Positions 27,084 to 36,351 of a DNA stretch of 64,000 nucleotides are shown here, one piece after another. The notes beneath the pieces are model-generated. The model was not told the origin of the DNA, made no database searches, and saw nothing but the letters and a program-made list of their open reading frames with translations. Every line of letters begins with the position of its first letter. Position 1 is the stretch's first letter. The translations under genes were made by a program, and so were the position numbers. This stretch comes from Rapidithrix thailandica (GTDB lineage: Bacteria; Bacteroidota; Bacteroidia; Cytophagales; Flammeovirgaceae). The DNA is taken from contig NZ_JBDKWZ010000012.1 of NCBI RefSeq assembly GCF_039710355.1, positions 124,001 through 188,000 of the forward strand, written 5' to 3'.

Positions 27084-27953
27084 TTAGTGGGTTTTGGTCA
27101 TATCCACCGGAATGCAGATAATAAAATCGGCTTTTCCCGAATGAGTGCTATTCAAGACTTGAATCTCATCTTGCTCTACGGTGGCGATGGTTACGATGTC
27201 CAATTGTTTGTTCAAACGCTTCAAGTACCAATATATCCCTTCAAAATTATTGGAATGATACGTTCCGTTGAAATGTAAAAAAGTCTCTCCGAATTTGTAA
27301 TTCTTATTAATAAAAAAAGCCATTGTAGCATCTTTTATAGCTTGGGCTTTTACTACATTTTGAGGTATCATATCTCCATGATGCCCTTCTAACATAGTCA
27401 ACATGTCTCTATATCCTGATAAACTGGATTGAAAGTCAATCGGCATTGGAGGAAAATACTTTGCAGCGGCTGGTTCTAACTGGTTCAACCCGTCAAACCC
27501 TTTTCTCGCCACAATAGCCGCATACCTTCTGGGAATATTGGTTGCGATAAATTCCAATTGATTTTCTTTGGAAAACGTAAGCAAGGGAGCATAATCCGTA
27601 GAATAATTCGTCCACAACTTGATGGCACTTTTAAAGTGGGATTCGTTAATCAGCCCTTTCAAATATTCATTGACTACAAGTTGCTGATCTGTTTCGAACA
27701 TCTCCGCACCCAGTACCAATTTATCCTCTTTGATATAATAAATGTCTTTTACCGCCTGCAATTGCAGCCAATGACAAATCGGATTATTATGCAACTCTCC
27801 AAACAGCACCACATCCGCATCACTCATTCTCTCCAGCATCTGATTGTAGGAAACCGTCTTTCCTGATTTATCAAACAACTGGTAAGTAGACTTTTGTGCG
27901 TTTGCCTGAAGCATCGTTAGCATAAATAAAATTAAAAAATGTATTAGTTTCAT
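27084..27953 (-). CDS. ChaN-like haem-binding-family protein
   Basis: 289 residues with a signal peptide (1-19, QANAQ). It belongs to the ChaN / 'cofactor haem-binding' superfamily: ADVVLFGELHNNPICHWLQL (48-67) carries the conserved GE-H-N segment, and GAEMFETDQQ and FIATNIPRRYA follow. In Campylobacter ChaN this fold binds haem pairs as an outer-membrane iron-uptake lipoprotein; there is no lipobox here, so it is likely periplasmic. The haem role is family inference. Single gene, no iron-uptake neighbours. Confidence 0.82.
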   Translation of the reverse strand: MKLIHFLILFMLTMLQANAQKSTYQLFDKSGKTVSYNQMLERMSDADVVLFGELHNNPICHWLQLQAVKDIYYIKEDKLVLGAEMFETDQQLVVNEYLKGLINESHFKSAIKLWTNYSTDYAPLLTFSKENQLEFIATNIPRRYAAIVARKGFDGLNQLEPAAAKYFPPMPIDFQSSLSGYRDMLTMLEGHHGDMIPQNVVKAQAIKDATMAFFINKNYKFGETFLHFNGTYHSNNFEGIYWYLKRLNKQLDIVTIATVEQDEIQVLNSTHSGKADFIICIPVDMTKTH

Positions 27954-28275
27954 AGCTAATGAAGATTTTTTTTCAGAATTGTAATCCCAAAGAAAATAAA
28001 CATCTCAATTTATTTTGCTTTTCTATGGCAAATCAATACAAAATCAAACTTATCCCCAATTTGCGCATCCTTTTTTTTAAGGAAATTTCATTATTCCCTT
28101 AAAAAGGTACTATTCCTTTTTTCAAAAAACCTTTCCTCCTCTTTTGGAAGAAGAAAGCACTTCTACTTCTGACTTTCTCCTTACAAAATTCCTTTATCGT
28201 TCAGGACTTTATTTGCGTACATACAGAATAAACCCAAAATGGCATAATCCCTGTGTATTACTTACTCAATGCAAA
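27954..28275. other. 322-base divergent intergenic region
   Basis: AT-rich with many T and A runs, between chaN-like (minus) and the PD40-OmpA gene (plus). The plus-strand frame is open from 28144, but that stretch looks non-coding. I find no good promoter match in either direction. Confidence 0.4.
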
Positions 28276-29958
28276 ATGAAGATTTCTATGAAGAAGCAAC
28301 TTTTTTTGTTTTTCTGCTTTCTGTTCTTGATACAGCTACCTGTATGGGCACAAGTGCCTACTAAAATCCTGCCCAGGGATATTAATATTCCAATGTGTAA
28401 TCAAGTTTTTCCAAGCATTCGAGGAGATGCCAAAGCATTGGTGTATATGACGGACTACACGAATTCAAAGCGACTCCATATACAATATGCAGAGAAAAAA
28501 GGACCGGAAAGCTGGGAAGACCCGGTAAAAGTAAAATCCATCAATTTACTATTTGAAAATAATTACTGGCCTGGTTATTCTCTTACGTATGACGGCAATT
28601 ACATTTACTTCACCTCTCAGAAATATGGAGGGCGGGGGAAATACGATATCTGGTTCACTGAGAAAAAGGGCACAGTATGGGCCGACCCATTGAACATTGG
28701 TATGCCTGTGAACAGTGAAACGAATGACGGAAGTCCAAGTCTTTCCGCTGATGGCCAATACCTTTATTTTATGAGGTGTGAAAGTATGGGTTATAATGAA
28801 GCATCGGGCTGTAAACTATTTGTAGCCAAAAGAAAAAACGATTGGATGTTTGAAGAAGCAGAACCCTTACCTGATTTTATCAATCAGGGCAATTGTGTTT
28901 CGCCTAAAATCTTACCGGATGGCCAAACGCTTATTTTTGCCTCTGACAAAGCGGAGGCTGGTAATCTAGACTTGTACCTGACAAAAAAATCTAAAGAGGG
29001 CTGGAGCGAACCCATTCCTATCGACTTTATGAATGACGAACATGACAACTTTTATGTCAGTGTTCCTGCCAGAGGAGATTTGATCTATTACGTCAAAACA
29101 TATAAGGAAAAAGAAAACATTGTCAAATCAATTCTTCCGGAAGCGTTTCGCCCTCACCCCATGATCCAAATCACCGGTAAAATTGTAGATAAAGATTCGG
29201 ACAGACCATTGAAAGCCGCCATCCGGATTCAAAACCTGGAGGATGCTTCACAGGAACAAGTTATTAAAAACCACTCTGACGGCTCTTATTATGTTTTGAT
29301 ACAGGAAGGGGCAAAATATGATTTTTCGGTAATGGCTTTAGATAAAAAACATAATTTTTATGCTAAAACGATCGATTTGACAAAAGACTTCTCACCTAAA
29401 AACCCTAACTGGGATATCAAGCTCTCAAAAACCCAAAAGGGAGAGACATTCCGGCTGAATACAGTATGCCTATCAGAGGACGCACACATTGATCAAGCCA
29501 GTGAACAAGACTTGAAAAGAGTATTTTTACTCTTAAAAAGCAATCCTTCCATCAAAATTGAAATCGGAGTACATACTGACTCTGTCTATTACGATACGCT
29601 ATATCAGACAGTGAATTTTGAAGAGAATTTGCAAGCAGAGGCATCCAATGATTCGTTGCTACTCCTAACAGAAAACACTTCTCTTACTGATAGCCAACGG
29701 GAAATGACTACAGGAGAAACCGAAGCGATCCTGGCAGATTCATTCAACCAAGAAGCTTCTCTTCCACCCTATACGGTTCGTAAAATTGACCCGACCTTGG
29801 AGCAAGCTGAAAAACTAAAAGCATTTCTGGTAGAAAAAGGAGTGCCTGAAAATTTCATTCAAGCGCAAGGATACGGAGACCGGCATAAACTTGTACCGAA
29901 TACCAGCTTAGAAAACCGCAAAAAAAACCGGAGGGTCGAAATCAAAATTTTACATTAA
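28276..29958 (+). CDS. Secreted PD40 / OmpA-like protein with split OmpA domain
   Basis: 560 residues from ATG 28276 (MKISMKKQLFLFFCFLFLIQ), the first start giving a signal peptide; ATG 28288 is an alternative. PD40 propeller repeats (about 40-270; YDGNYIYFTSQKYGGRGKYD, SADGQYLYFMRCES) and a regulatory-like beta-sandwich (about 290-380) lead into an OmpA-type C-terminus (about 395-560). In the OmpA part GVHTDS (Asp435) is followed by roughly 60 extra acidic residues (440-505) before the helix LEQAEKLKAFLVEKGVP. The NxxLSxxR helix start with its peptidoglycan-contacting Arg is missing. The end NRRVEIKIL is normal. It is therefore a diverged paralogue of the protein at 2462, and peptidoglycan binding is doubtful. 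Confidence 0.82.
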   Translation: MKISMKKQLFLFFCFLFLIQLPVWAQVPTKILPRDINIPMCNQVFPSIRGDAKALVYMTDYTNSKRLHIQYAEKKGPESWEDPVKVKSINLLFENNYWPGYSLTYDGNYIYFTSQKYGGRGKYDIWFTEKKGTVWADPLNIGMPVNSETNDGSPSLSADGQYLYFMRCESMGYNEASGCKLFVAKRKNDWMFEEAEPLPDFINQGNCVSPKILPDGQTLIFASDKAEAGNLDLYLTKKSKEGWSEPIPIDFMNDEHDNFYVSVPARGDLIYYVKTYKEKENIVKSILPEAFRPHPMIQITGKIVDKDSDRPLKAAIRIQNLEDASQEQVIKNHSDGSYYVLIQEGAKYDFSVMALDKKHNFYAKTIDLTKDFSPKNPNWDIKLSKTQKGETFRLNTVCLSEDAHIDQASEQDLKRVFLLLKSNPSIKIEIGVHTDSVYYDTLYQTVNFEENLQAEASNDSLLLLTENTSLTDSQREMTTGETEAILADSFNQEASLPPYTVRKIDPTLEQAEKLKAFLVEKGVPENFIQAQGYGDRHKLVPNTSLENRKKNRRVEIKILH

Positions 29959-30038
29959 TCAATTACTTTACTTTTTTCCGGTATGTTTATTCCAAGCATC
30001 CGTCCCTGAATGTTAAATCTTTCGGGGGCGGATTTTCT

Positions 30039-30269
30039 TTACCCTTCCAGGTATCCTACCACCTCAAATTTATCAAACACATTTGCATTATGAGGTGCAT
30101 CTTTCAGTTCTTCTGTCAAATCTTGGCCAGCCCAATGCTCATAATGCTTTCCGTTCCTCCATAATTTTGAGCGGCTCACATCATAAATTTTCCCTTGAAA
30201 TGCACACCATATTTCTTCCCGGTCATTTCCATTCCGCAAGGCCAACTGTTGCTTTGTATAAGATTTCAT
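30039..30269 (-). CDS. Small cytochrome b5-like haem-binding domain protein
   Basis: 76 residues consisting of little but one cytochrome b5-like domain: YTKQQLALRNGNDREEIWCA, FQGKIYDVSRSKLWRNGKHY, and EHWAGQDLTEELKDAPHNAN. The candidate axial ligands are His42/His45 and His60. No signal peptide or anchor, so cytoplasmic and soluble. Related stand-alone bacterial b5-like proteins resemble the steroid/haem-binding MAPR branch. Partner and role are unknown. It lies downstream of lipA on the same strand but beyond lipA's terminator. Confidence 0.8.
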   Translation of the reverse strand: MKSYTKQQLALRNGNDREEIWCAFQGKIYDVSRSKLWRNGKHYEHWAGQDLTEELKDAPHNANVFDKFEVVGYLEG

Positions 30270-30285
30270 AAAATTGAAAAATGCT

Positions 30286-30330
30286 AAAAAAAATCAGGCT
30301 TTATGATTTCGAAGAAATGATAAAGCCTGA
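30286..30330 (-). terminator. Rho-independent terminator after lipA
   Basis: Arms TCAGGCTTTAT and ATAAAGCCTGA (11 bp) followed on the minus strand by eight T. It lies between lipA (stop at 30379) and the cytochrome b5-like gene. Confidence 0.8.
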
Positions 30331-30378
30331 ACTTATATTCAAAAAAGAATTACGAAAGACAGCCTTTCGTCAACTAAC

Positions 30379-31260
30379 TTATACGTTTACATGTCTTTCG
30401 GCATGATAAGAAGAACGCACCAAAGGACCGGATTCAACATATTTAATTCCCCGCTTCAGTCCTTCTTCTTTGAACATTTCGAATTTATCCGGATGCACAA
30501 ACTCCACCACTTCCAGGTGCATTTTAGTAGGTTGCAGGTATTGTCCGAGAGTTAGGATATCCAACCCGGTTTCTACCAAATCGTCCATTAAACGAAACAC
30601 TTGTTCATCGGTTTCCCCTAAGCCTAACATCGCTCCTGTTTTCGTACGTTTGCCAAACTCCTTCATCCGGGTGAGTTGTTCCAAACTACGCTTGTATTTT
30701 GCTTGTGGCCGCACCTTCCGGTAGAGTTCTTCTACCGTTTCCACATTATGCGAAGCGACTTCCTGTCCGGCTTCAATCATCCGGTACAACGCGTCCCAAT
30801 TCCCCCTCACATCCGGAATTAGCGTTTCTATCGTGGTCTCAGGGGAAAGTTTTTTTACTTCCCGAACCGTTTGATACCAAATTTCAGCGCCCCGGTCTTT
30901 CAATTCATCCCGGTTCACCGAAGTAAGTACGGCATGTTTCACCTGCATTAACTTAATTGCCTCTGCGACTCGCTTTGGCTCTTCGGTATCATATTCCGTA
31001 GGCCGTCCTGTTGCCACAGCACAAAACGAACATCCCCGGGTACATACATTTCCAAGAATCATAAAGGTAGCTGTGCCGGCTCCCCAGCATTCCCCCATAT
31101 TCGGGCAGTTACCGCTCTCACAAATGGTATGTAATTTATAATTATCAACTAATTTTCTAACCCTGGCGTAATTCTTTCCTACAGGCAACTTGACCCGTAG
31201 CCAGTCCGGTTTTTTTCTCCTTTCTACTTTTTCAGAAGATATTACGGGTAATTCAATCAT
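30379..31260 (-). CDS. lipA: Lipoyl synthase
   Basis: 293 residues. Radical-SAM enzyme that inserts two sulfurs into protein-bound octanoyl groups to make lipoyl cofactor. The auxiliary cluster cysteines are CESGNCPNMGEC (Cys47, 52, 58), the radical-SAM cluster CTRGCSFC (Cys73, 77, 80), and the conserved C-terminal Ser ligand is in VRSSYHAE. Length and order are normal and all residues are present. Cytoplasmic. Single gene; lipB is not nearby. Confidence 0.97.
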   Translation of the reverse strand: MIELPVISSEKVERRKKPDWLRVKLPVGKNYARVRKLVDNYKLHTICESGNCPNMGECWGAGTATFMILGNVCTRGCSFCAVATGRPTEYDTEEPKRVAEAIKLMQVKHAVLTSVNRDELKDRGAEIWYQTVREVKKLSPETTIETLIPDVRGNWDALYRMIEAGQEVASHNVETVEELYRKVRPQAKYKRSLEQLTRMKEFGKRTKTGAMLGLGETDEQVFRLMDDLVETGLDILTLGQYLQPTKMHLEVVEFVHPDKFEMFKEEGLKRGIKYVESGPLVRSSYHAERHVNV

Positions 31261-31507
31261 AACAACACGGAATTAGTTTTTAATAATCAAAACGGCCCGT
31301 TACAAATGCTGTACAGTTTTTTTAGGATACTCAGTTCATTAGGAGTGACCCGTTACACTAAGATCTTTAAGAAAAACGAAACGATTTGCCATTCACAAAA
31401 AAGCCTGAAATTTCAGTTTTTCTTAGAATCGAACAGACAAAATTTGCACTTGTCAGACGCTGCAAATGTAATACATTCCAACGAAAGTAACAGGGAAGAA
31501 ATTCGAA

Positions 31508-32251
31508 CTATTTGCGTACGCCAAAATAAATGGTGAGGAAAGCAGAAGTATATACACTGCGGTTTTTGGCGAATTCCATGATTTCGATTTCATCAAAATA
31601 CTTATCCAACATAAATCCGGCTTCTACTCCGGTAACGTTGGACTTAAAAGCACCAAATTCAAACGACATGGCCAGTTTCAAAGAGGTTCCCCATTGAATT
31701 TTGGATTTGGACAAACTTTCAAAGAAGCTACCCGTACCCAAAATGCGCGCATTTTGAATATTGCCACTGTTAGGCACCACCCTTACTCTGCGAATTCCCC
31801 CTCCCATGTCCTCTTCGATTTCAATTAGATAAGGAGCTACAACGCCTAGAGTAGGGCCTATTGCGGTAATAAAATCCACTTGAACTCCACGTTCCCGGGC
31901 TTTTTTAAATAGAATAAATTCTCTGCCATACTGAGGCCGGAGACCATACAAATAATTCTTTTTGCCAGGGATAAAAGTACCTCCTGTCAGGATATTTTGA
32001 TAGCGCTCTTCTTTCGGGTGTTTTACATTAACGATTTCCAAAGAAAAACTATGAAGCATTTTAGGGGTGAGTGCCCGTGCATATTTGAAGTAAACACCTC
32101 CAATCAGCCCACCAATGGTATTAAAATTAATCCCACCTACAAATTCACTTTTATACATAAATTCATCCTCTTCCGTATCTCTGTATTGGGCATGAGCCAA
32201 GGAGGTAAAGAGTAGAAGAATGGCGGCTATTAGATATCGGTATGTTTTCAC
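31508..32251 (-). CDS. Uncharacterised outer-membrane beta-barrel-like protein
   Basis: 247 residues with a signal peptide (1-21, ending SLAHAQ). Alternating hydrophobic/polar strands with aromatic ends (VGGINFNTIGGLIGGVYFKY, GVEAGFMLDKYFDEIEIMEF, YTSAFLTIYFGVRK) suggest a small outer-membrane barrel. The last residue stretch ends in a basic Arg-Lys rather than Phe. I do not recognise the family. It is divergent from osmC, and the intergenic space between their starts is only 77 bases. Confidence 0.65.
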   Translation of the reverse strand: MKTYRYLIAAILLLFTSLAHAQYRDTEEDEFMYKSEFVGGINFNTIGGLIGGVYFKYARALTPKMLHSFSLEIVNVKHPKEERYQNILTGGTFIPGKKNYLYGLRPQYGREFILFKKARERGVQVDFITAIGPTLGVVAPYLIEIEEDMGGGIRRVRVVPNSGNIQNARILGTGSFFESLSKSKIQWGTSLKLAMSFEFGAFKSNVTGVEAGFMLDKYFDEIEIMEFAKNRSVYTSAFLTIYFGVRK

Positions 32252-32328
32252 TTTTTTATACTAAATTTAGTGATTTTTACTGCTTGCTTTTCTTATGTTT
32301 AACTATAAAATACAAAATCTTTATTCCT

Positions 32329-32733
32329 ATGACAACTTTCAATTCTAGCTATCAGGGAAACTTAAGAACCAAAGTGCAACACAACCCTTCAAAAGGCGAA
32401 TTAATCACTGATGCGCCGGTGGATAATCATGGAAAAGGAGAATCATTTTCTCCCACAGACCTGGTTGCGGTAGCTTTAGGCAGCTGTATGGCCACCATCA
32501 TGGGTATTTTGGCCGAACGCGAACAAATTGACTTATCAGGCTTACGCTATACCACTGAAAAGGTAATGCAATCTTCTCCTCGTAAAATCAGTGAAGTTAT
32601 AATTCACTTCACCTTAGCGGATAGTCAATTGTCTGATCAAGATAAGAAAAAATTGATAAAAGCAGCACTGAACTGCCCCGTTGCATTAAGTCTTCATCCT
32701 GATCTCAAACAAACGGTTAGCTTTGATATTTAA
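32329..32733 (+). CDS. OsmC family protein
   Basis: 134 residues from ATG 32329, where the conserved N-terminal strand begins (YQGNLRTKVQHNPSKGEL); the frame extends 29 codons upstream over the neighbour's start and is not family-like. The two redox cysteines of OsmC/Ohr proteins are present in GSCMATIMG and NCPVALSL, so a thiol peroxidase acting on organic hydroperoxides is likely. The YhfA-like branch is closest by memory. Cytoplasmic. Confidence 0.88.
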   Translation: MTTFNSSYQGNLRTKVQHNPSKGELITDAPVDNHGKGESFSPTDLVAVALGSCMATIMGILAEREQIDLSGLRYTTEKVMQSSPRKISEVIIHFTLADSQLSDQDKKKLIKAALNCPVALSLHPDLKQTVSFDI

Positions 32734-32747
32734 TCATGGCAATTCCT

Positions 32748-32779
32748 CCAAGCGACAGAGACTCCTCTCTATCGCTTGG
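32748..32779. terminator. Hairpin between convergent osmC-like and moeB-like genes
   Basis: Perfect 8-base arms CCAAGCGA and TCGCTTGG around a 16-base loop, followed on the plus side by TTTGG. A short T tract makes it a moderate terminator. Confidence 0.45.
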
Positions 32780-32785
32780 TTTGGA

Positions 32786-33913
32786 TTAATACGTTTCCAT
32801 TTCATCATCTACCAACATGGCCCAGGCATGAATCCCCCCCTCCAGATTATATAAATTCTTATATCCGTATTTTGTTTCCAGTTCTTGTACTACATGGGCA
32901 CTTCTCCCTCCGTGGTGGCAATACACTACCGTAGGTTTTTCTTTGTCAACCTCATGAAGGCGTTCACTCACCGTTTGCATGGGAATCAGGCGAGCATGTT
33001 CCAAATGGCAAATCTCAAATTCGTACAATTCTCTTACGTCAAGCAATTGCCAGGCTTCACCTTGAGAAAGCTTTTCTTCCAACTCTTGTACCGTTAACGT
33101 TTTCATGGGTTCTTGTGGCAAACTCACCCCACAAAACTCTTCGTAATCTATCAAGCCCTCTACTTTCGCACTTTCAGGATTGCGTTGAATCACAAACTTT
33201 TGCGTACTCATTTCCAATAAATCCACCACCATCAATTCACCGTTGAGTACTTTCCCTATACCCGTCAGCACTTTTACCGCCTCATTAGCTTGTAACATAC
33301 CTATATAGCCGGGTAATACACCGATTACGCCTATTTCCGCACAACTTGGCACCTCTCCCGGACTTGGCGGTGCAGGAAACAAACAGCGGTAGGTAGGCCC
33401 TTGTGCTCCATTTTCATCCGTATAATTGAAGACCGACACTTGCCCTTCAAATTTAAAGATCGCTCCGTAAATGTAAGGTTTGTTTAGCAGTACACATACA
33501 TCATTGATCAAGTAGCGTGTAGCAAAATTATCCGTACAATCCACTACCAAATCATAGCCTTCTACTATTTCAAGAGCATTTTGAGACGTAAATGGTTGTA
33601 AATATGTAGTAAATTGGACATAAGGGTTTTGTAAAGAAAGAATTTCCCGGGCTACTTCCGCTTTTTTTCTACCGATATGTTCTGTGGTATACAGCACTTG
33701 TCTTTGTAAGTTACTGTCCTGAATTTCATCAAAATCCACGATTCCTATTTTTCCGACTCCGGCTGCCGTAAGATACTGCAATACCGGGCACCCCAGACCT
33801 CCGGCACCTACTATCAATACGTTACTTTGTTTTAACCGGAGTTGTGCCTCTTCTCCAAACTCTGGTAAAATCAAGTGCCGGCTATATCGCTGTTTTTCTT
33901 CTTTTGTAAGCAT
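32786..33913 (-). CDS. moeB: MoeB/ThiF-type adenylyltransferase with rhodanese domain
   Basis: 375 residues. The N-terminal E1-like domain (1-245) has the nucleotide-binding GAGGLG (36-41), DFDEIQDSNLQRQ, and VDCTDNFATRYLIND, and activates the C-terminal Gly-Gly of a sulfur-carrier protein (MoaD or ThiS). The C-terminal rhodanese domain (about 275-375) has an active-site loop YCHHGGRS with Cys332 for persulfide sulfur transfer. This fusion (MoeBR) resembles MOCS3/Uba4. In this window a molybdenum enzyme (sulfite oxidase, 50142) could use the cofactor made with its help. No carrier gene is adjacent, so MoeB versus ThiF is unresolved. Confidence 0.88.
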   Translation of the reverse strand: MLTKEEKQRYSRHLILPEFGEEAQLRLKQSNVLIVGAGGLGCPVLQYLTAAGVGKIGIVDFDEIQDSNLQRQVLYTTEHIGRKKAEVAREILSLQNPYVQFTTYLQPFTSQNALEIVEGYDLVVDCTDNFATRYLINDVCVLLNKPYIYGAIFKFEGQVSVFNYTDENGAQGPTYRCLFPAPPSPGEVPSCAEIGVIGVLPGYIGMLQANEAVKVLTGIGKVLNGELMVVDLLEMSTQKFVIQRNPESAKVEGLIDYEEFCGVSLPQEPMKTLTVQELEEKLSQGEAWQLLDVRELYEFEICHLEHARLIPMQTVSERLHEVDKEKPTVVYCHHGGRSAHVVQELETKYGYKNLYNLEGGIHAWAMLVDDEMETY

Positions 33914-34089
33914 AATGAAAGTGTATTCAATACCTGTAGAATACAGATTTGTAAAGTATATTAAATTTCATCCGGAGGAAAAGCCTTTTCATTTCCTCTT
34001 CAATATCTTTGAAACAAATAAAGGTAACAGAAGGCCTCCGTTTTCTTCGAATTATTTTCAAAAAATCCACAAAGAACGAAGCTTTTCCA

Positions 34090-34725
34090 CTAATTCAATG
34101 TGCCAAACTTATATCCCTGAGCCTGAAAAGTATCTATGTACCTGGGTAAAGCATACGACATATTTTCAAATGCCTTAATATTATCGTGAAATACGACAAT
34201 CGACCCTTGCTCCGAATACTTCACTGTTTTTTGTAAACAGTTTTTTTTATCCAGGGATTTCATAAAATCCGCACTCAATACATCCCACATGATCACTTCA
34301 TAGCCTTTTTGCTGCACTGCCCGGATTTGCTTCTTGGTGATCCGCCCATAAGGAGGGCGAAAAAGCCATTTACGCCCGTTTAAGGCCGGATCCAAATAGG
34401 CTTGGCATTTGTCTATGTTTTGCACATATTCGGAAAAAGCTGTTTTCCAACCGTTCAAATGATTAAAGGTATGATTTCCGAGGCCATGCCCTTCTTCCAG
34501 TACCCGTTGAAAAACCCGGGGGTGTTTCCGGACATTATCCCCCACACAAAAGAAAGTGGCTTTGACTTTTTTCTGGAGCAAGGTATCCAAGACAAATTCG
34601 GTGATTTCGGGAATGGGCCCGTCATCAAAGGTCAGGTAAATGATTTTTTCTTTGGCAGAGCGGCTCCAGGTTAAGGAAGGATAAAGGACTTTTTTAAAGG
34701 GCCAACCCATTTTATGAATGATCAT
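34090..34725 (-). CDS. Polysaccharide deacetylase (NodB) family protein
   Basis: 211 residues, essentially one NodB domain: TFDDGP (32-37, Asp34/35), metal-binding GNHTFNH (His85, His89), RPPYG (123-127), WDVLSADF and VVFHDN. All five family motifs are present, so a metal-dependent N-deacetylase acting on peptidoglycan or chitin-like oligosaccharide is expected. There is no clear signal peptide; residues 1-20 are mildly hydrophobic, so the location is unclear. A strong -7 match lies 24-31 bases before the ATG. Confidence 0.92.
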   Translation of the reverse strand: MIIHKMGWPFKKVLYPSLTWSRSAKEKIIYLTFDDGPIPEITEFVLDTLLQKKVKATFFCVGDNVRKHPRVFQRVLEEGHGLGNHTFNHLNGWKTAFSEYVQNIDKCQAYLDPALNGRKWLFRPPYGRITKKQIRAVQQKGYEVIMWDVLSADFMKSLDKKNCLQKTVKYSEQGSIVVFHDNIKAFENMSYALPRYIDTFQAQGYKFGTLN

Positions 34726-34748
34726 AAGCAGTTGTGATTAATCTTCCC

Positions 34749-34756
34749 CAAAGATA
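34749..34756 (-). promoter_or_regulatory. -7 promoter element for the NodB gene
   Basis: TATCTTTG on the minus strand, an exact TAnnTTTG, about 24 bases before the ATG at 34725. No matching -33 TTTG is found at the usual spacing. Confidence 0.38.
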
Positions 34757-34853
34757 GAAAGGTTATTGATCGAACGGAATTCTTAGGAAGAAGAAATGTA
34801 CGGATGATGCCCTACGCGAGCAACTTTATGCAAACTACCCGATTGGGGAGCAT

Positions 34854-36185
34854 TCACCAACCAAGTAATTCTAAAAAGCGCTTTTTCTTTTTGAAATTGA
34901 CCGTAATTGCCGGGTGTTGCTTTCTGAATTCATTCACTACTTGTTCCTCATAGGTCTTAAAAAACTCAGGATCAAAGTTGGCTTCTTGTAAGTGCTCCAA
35001 CACATATTCAATTGGCTTTTCCTTTTCAATCCAATCCTGGAAGTGTTCATGCCTCAAACGTATCCCCATCGTATTTACCCCTAACAACCTGCGACTTCCT
35101 TGTTCAAATACAAAATGCAGGCATTTTTTCCCGTCTTCATGTTCCCAATAAAAAGAAACTTTTCCATCAGGCAATTGAGACGGTACCGTTCCATAGGTTT
35201 GGTATTCAATATCAAAAAACTTAGCAGAATTAAACCAAGGCCCGGGTTGATAAGGAATTTTCTCTTTACAAAGCGAATAGGCCAAGGTTTCCCCATGCAT
35301 CCGGCCTGTATACCATACTTGTTCCACAGCTTTACGCCCCGGAAGGGGAACTTGGAACTGAGCACAATCGCCAATGGAATACACATCTTCCAAATTGGTT
35401 TCAAAATATTCGTTGACCACAATACCCCGGTCGACATTCAAGGAAGTATTTCTCAAAAAATCCACATTGGGTCTCACCCCGGCAGTCAAACCTACCAATT
35501 GACAAGGAATTTCCTCTCCCTTACTGGTGATCACAACTTTTGCTCTTCCATCGGCATCGGGGAGGATTTCTTGCAACTCCGTGCCCAATCGCAAATCTAT
35601 TCCATGTTCTTCGATATGCCGGTTGATCATGGCTGATTCCCCTGGAGGCAAGACTGCATTCCAAAAGCTTTTTTCCCGCACCAAAAAGGTTACATGAATT
35701 CCCCTGGAGTGTAACATTTCGGCCAGTTCGATGCCAATCAGCCCTCCGCCTACTATCACTGCGGACTTAGCACCCTCGGAGTACGTTTCAATACGTTCCA
35801 GGTCCTGGTAACTGTACATACCCATTACCCCTTTCAAATCCTGCCCCGGCCAGCCAAATTTGTTGGGTTTGGACCCCACCGCCAACACCAACTTATCATA
35901 GGGCAAACGCTCACCATTGCTATACTGTAAGTACCGGTTTTCAAAATCAATTTTTTCTACATACTGATGTACAATACGGATATCATTTTTTTTCCAAAAC
36001 CAATCTTCGTACGGTTTGGTATGCTCGTATTTCATATGCCCCATATAGATATACATCAGGGCTGTACGGGAGAAAAAATACTCTGTCTCCGCAGAAATGA
36101 CGGTGATTTGATGTTTGCTATATTTCCGGATATGCCTTGCTGCTGTAATCCCCGAAATCCCGTTGCCAATGATTGCGATGTGCAT
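34854..36185 (-). CDS. FAD/NAD(P)-dependent pyridine nucleotide oxidoreductase
   Basis: 443 residues. FAD-binding GNGISGITAARHI (7-19), NAD-binding VGGGLIGIELAEML (about 145-158), and FAD contact SIGDCAQF (about 285-292) define the class II pyridine-nucleotide reductase fold, as in rubredoxin or nitrite-reductase-type reductases. The C-terminal ~130 residues (about 315-443) extend beyond the usual fold and do not look like the thiol-disulfide interface. No redox-active CxxxxC is present, so it is not a disulfide reductase. Substrate unknown. The gene stands alone on the minus strand. Confidence 0.85.
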   Translation of the reverse strand: MHIAIIGNGISGITAARHIRKYSKHQITVISAETEYFFSRTALMYIYMGHMKYEHTKPYEDWFWKKNDIRIVHQYVEKIDFENRYLQYSNGERLPYDKLVLAVGSKPNKFGWPGQDLKGVMGMYSYQDLERIETYSEGAKSAVIVGGGLIGIELAEMLHSRGIHVTFLVREKSFWNAVLPPGESAMINRHIEEHGIDLRLGTELQEILPDADGRAKVVITSKGEEIPCQLVGLTAGVRPNVDFLRNTSLNVDRGIVVNEYFETNLEDVYSIGDCAQFQVPLPGRKAVEQVWYTGRMHGETLAYSLCKEKIPYQPGPWFNSAKFFDIEYQTYGTVPSQLPDGKVSFYWEHEDGKKCLHFVFEQGSRRLLGVNTMGIRLRHEHFQDWIEKEKPIEYVLEHLQEANFDPEFFKTYEEQVVNEFRKQHPAITVNFKKKKRFLELLGW

Positions 36186-36351
36186 AATATGAGTATATCG
36201 GTAAGTGGTTAATAGGTTACTCGTAATATAGTTTCAATATTACAGATCGCCAACAAAACCAATTGTCTGAAGTATGACATTTGATTGGAAATAGTGGTGA
36301 ACAAATTGACAAAACAGGTTGAAACCGAAAGCAGGTCAACAGCCTATCAAC

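Noticed and set aside
35100..35636. 178-codon plus frame inside the FAD oxidoreductase
   Set aside because: Antisense shadow of a gene with clear FAD and NAD motifs.
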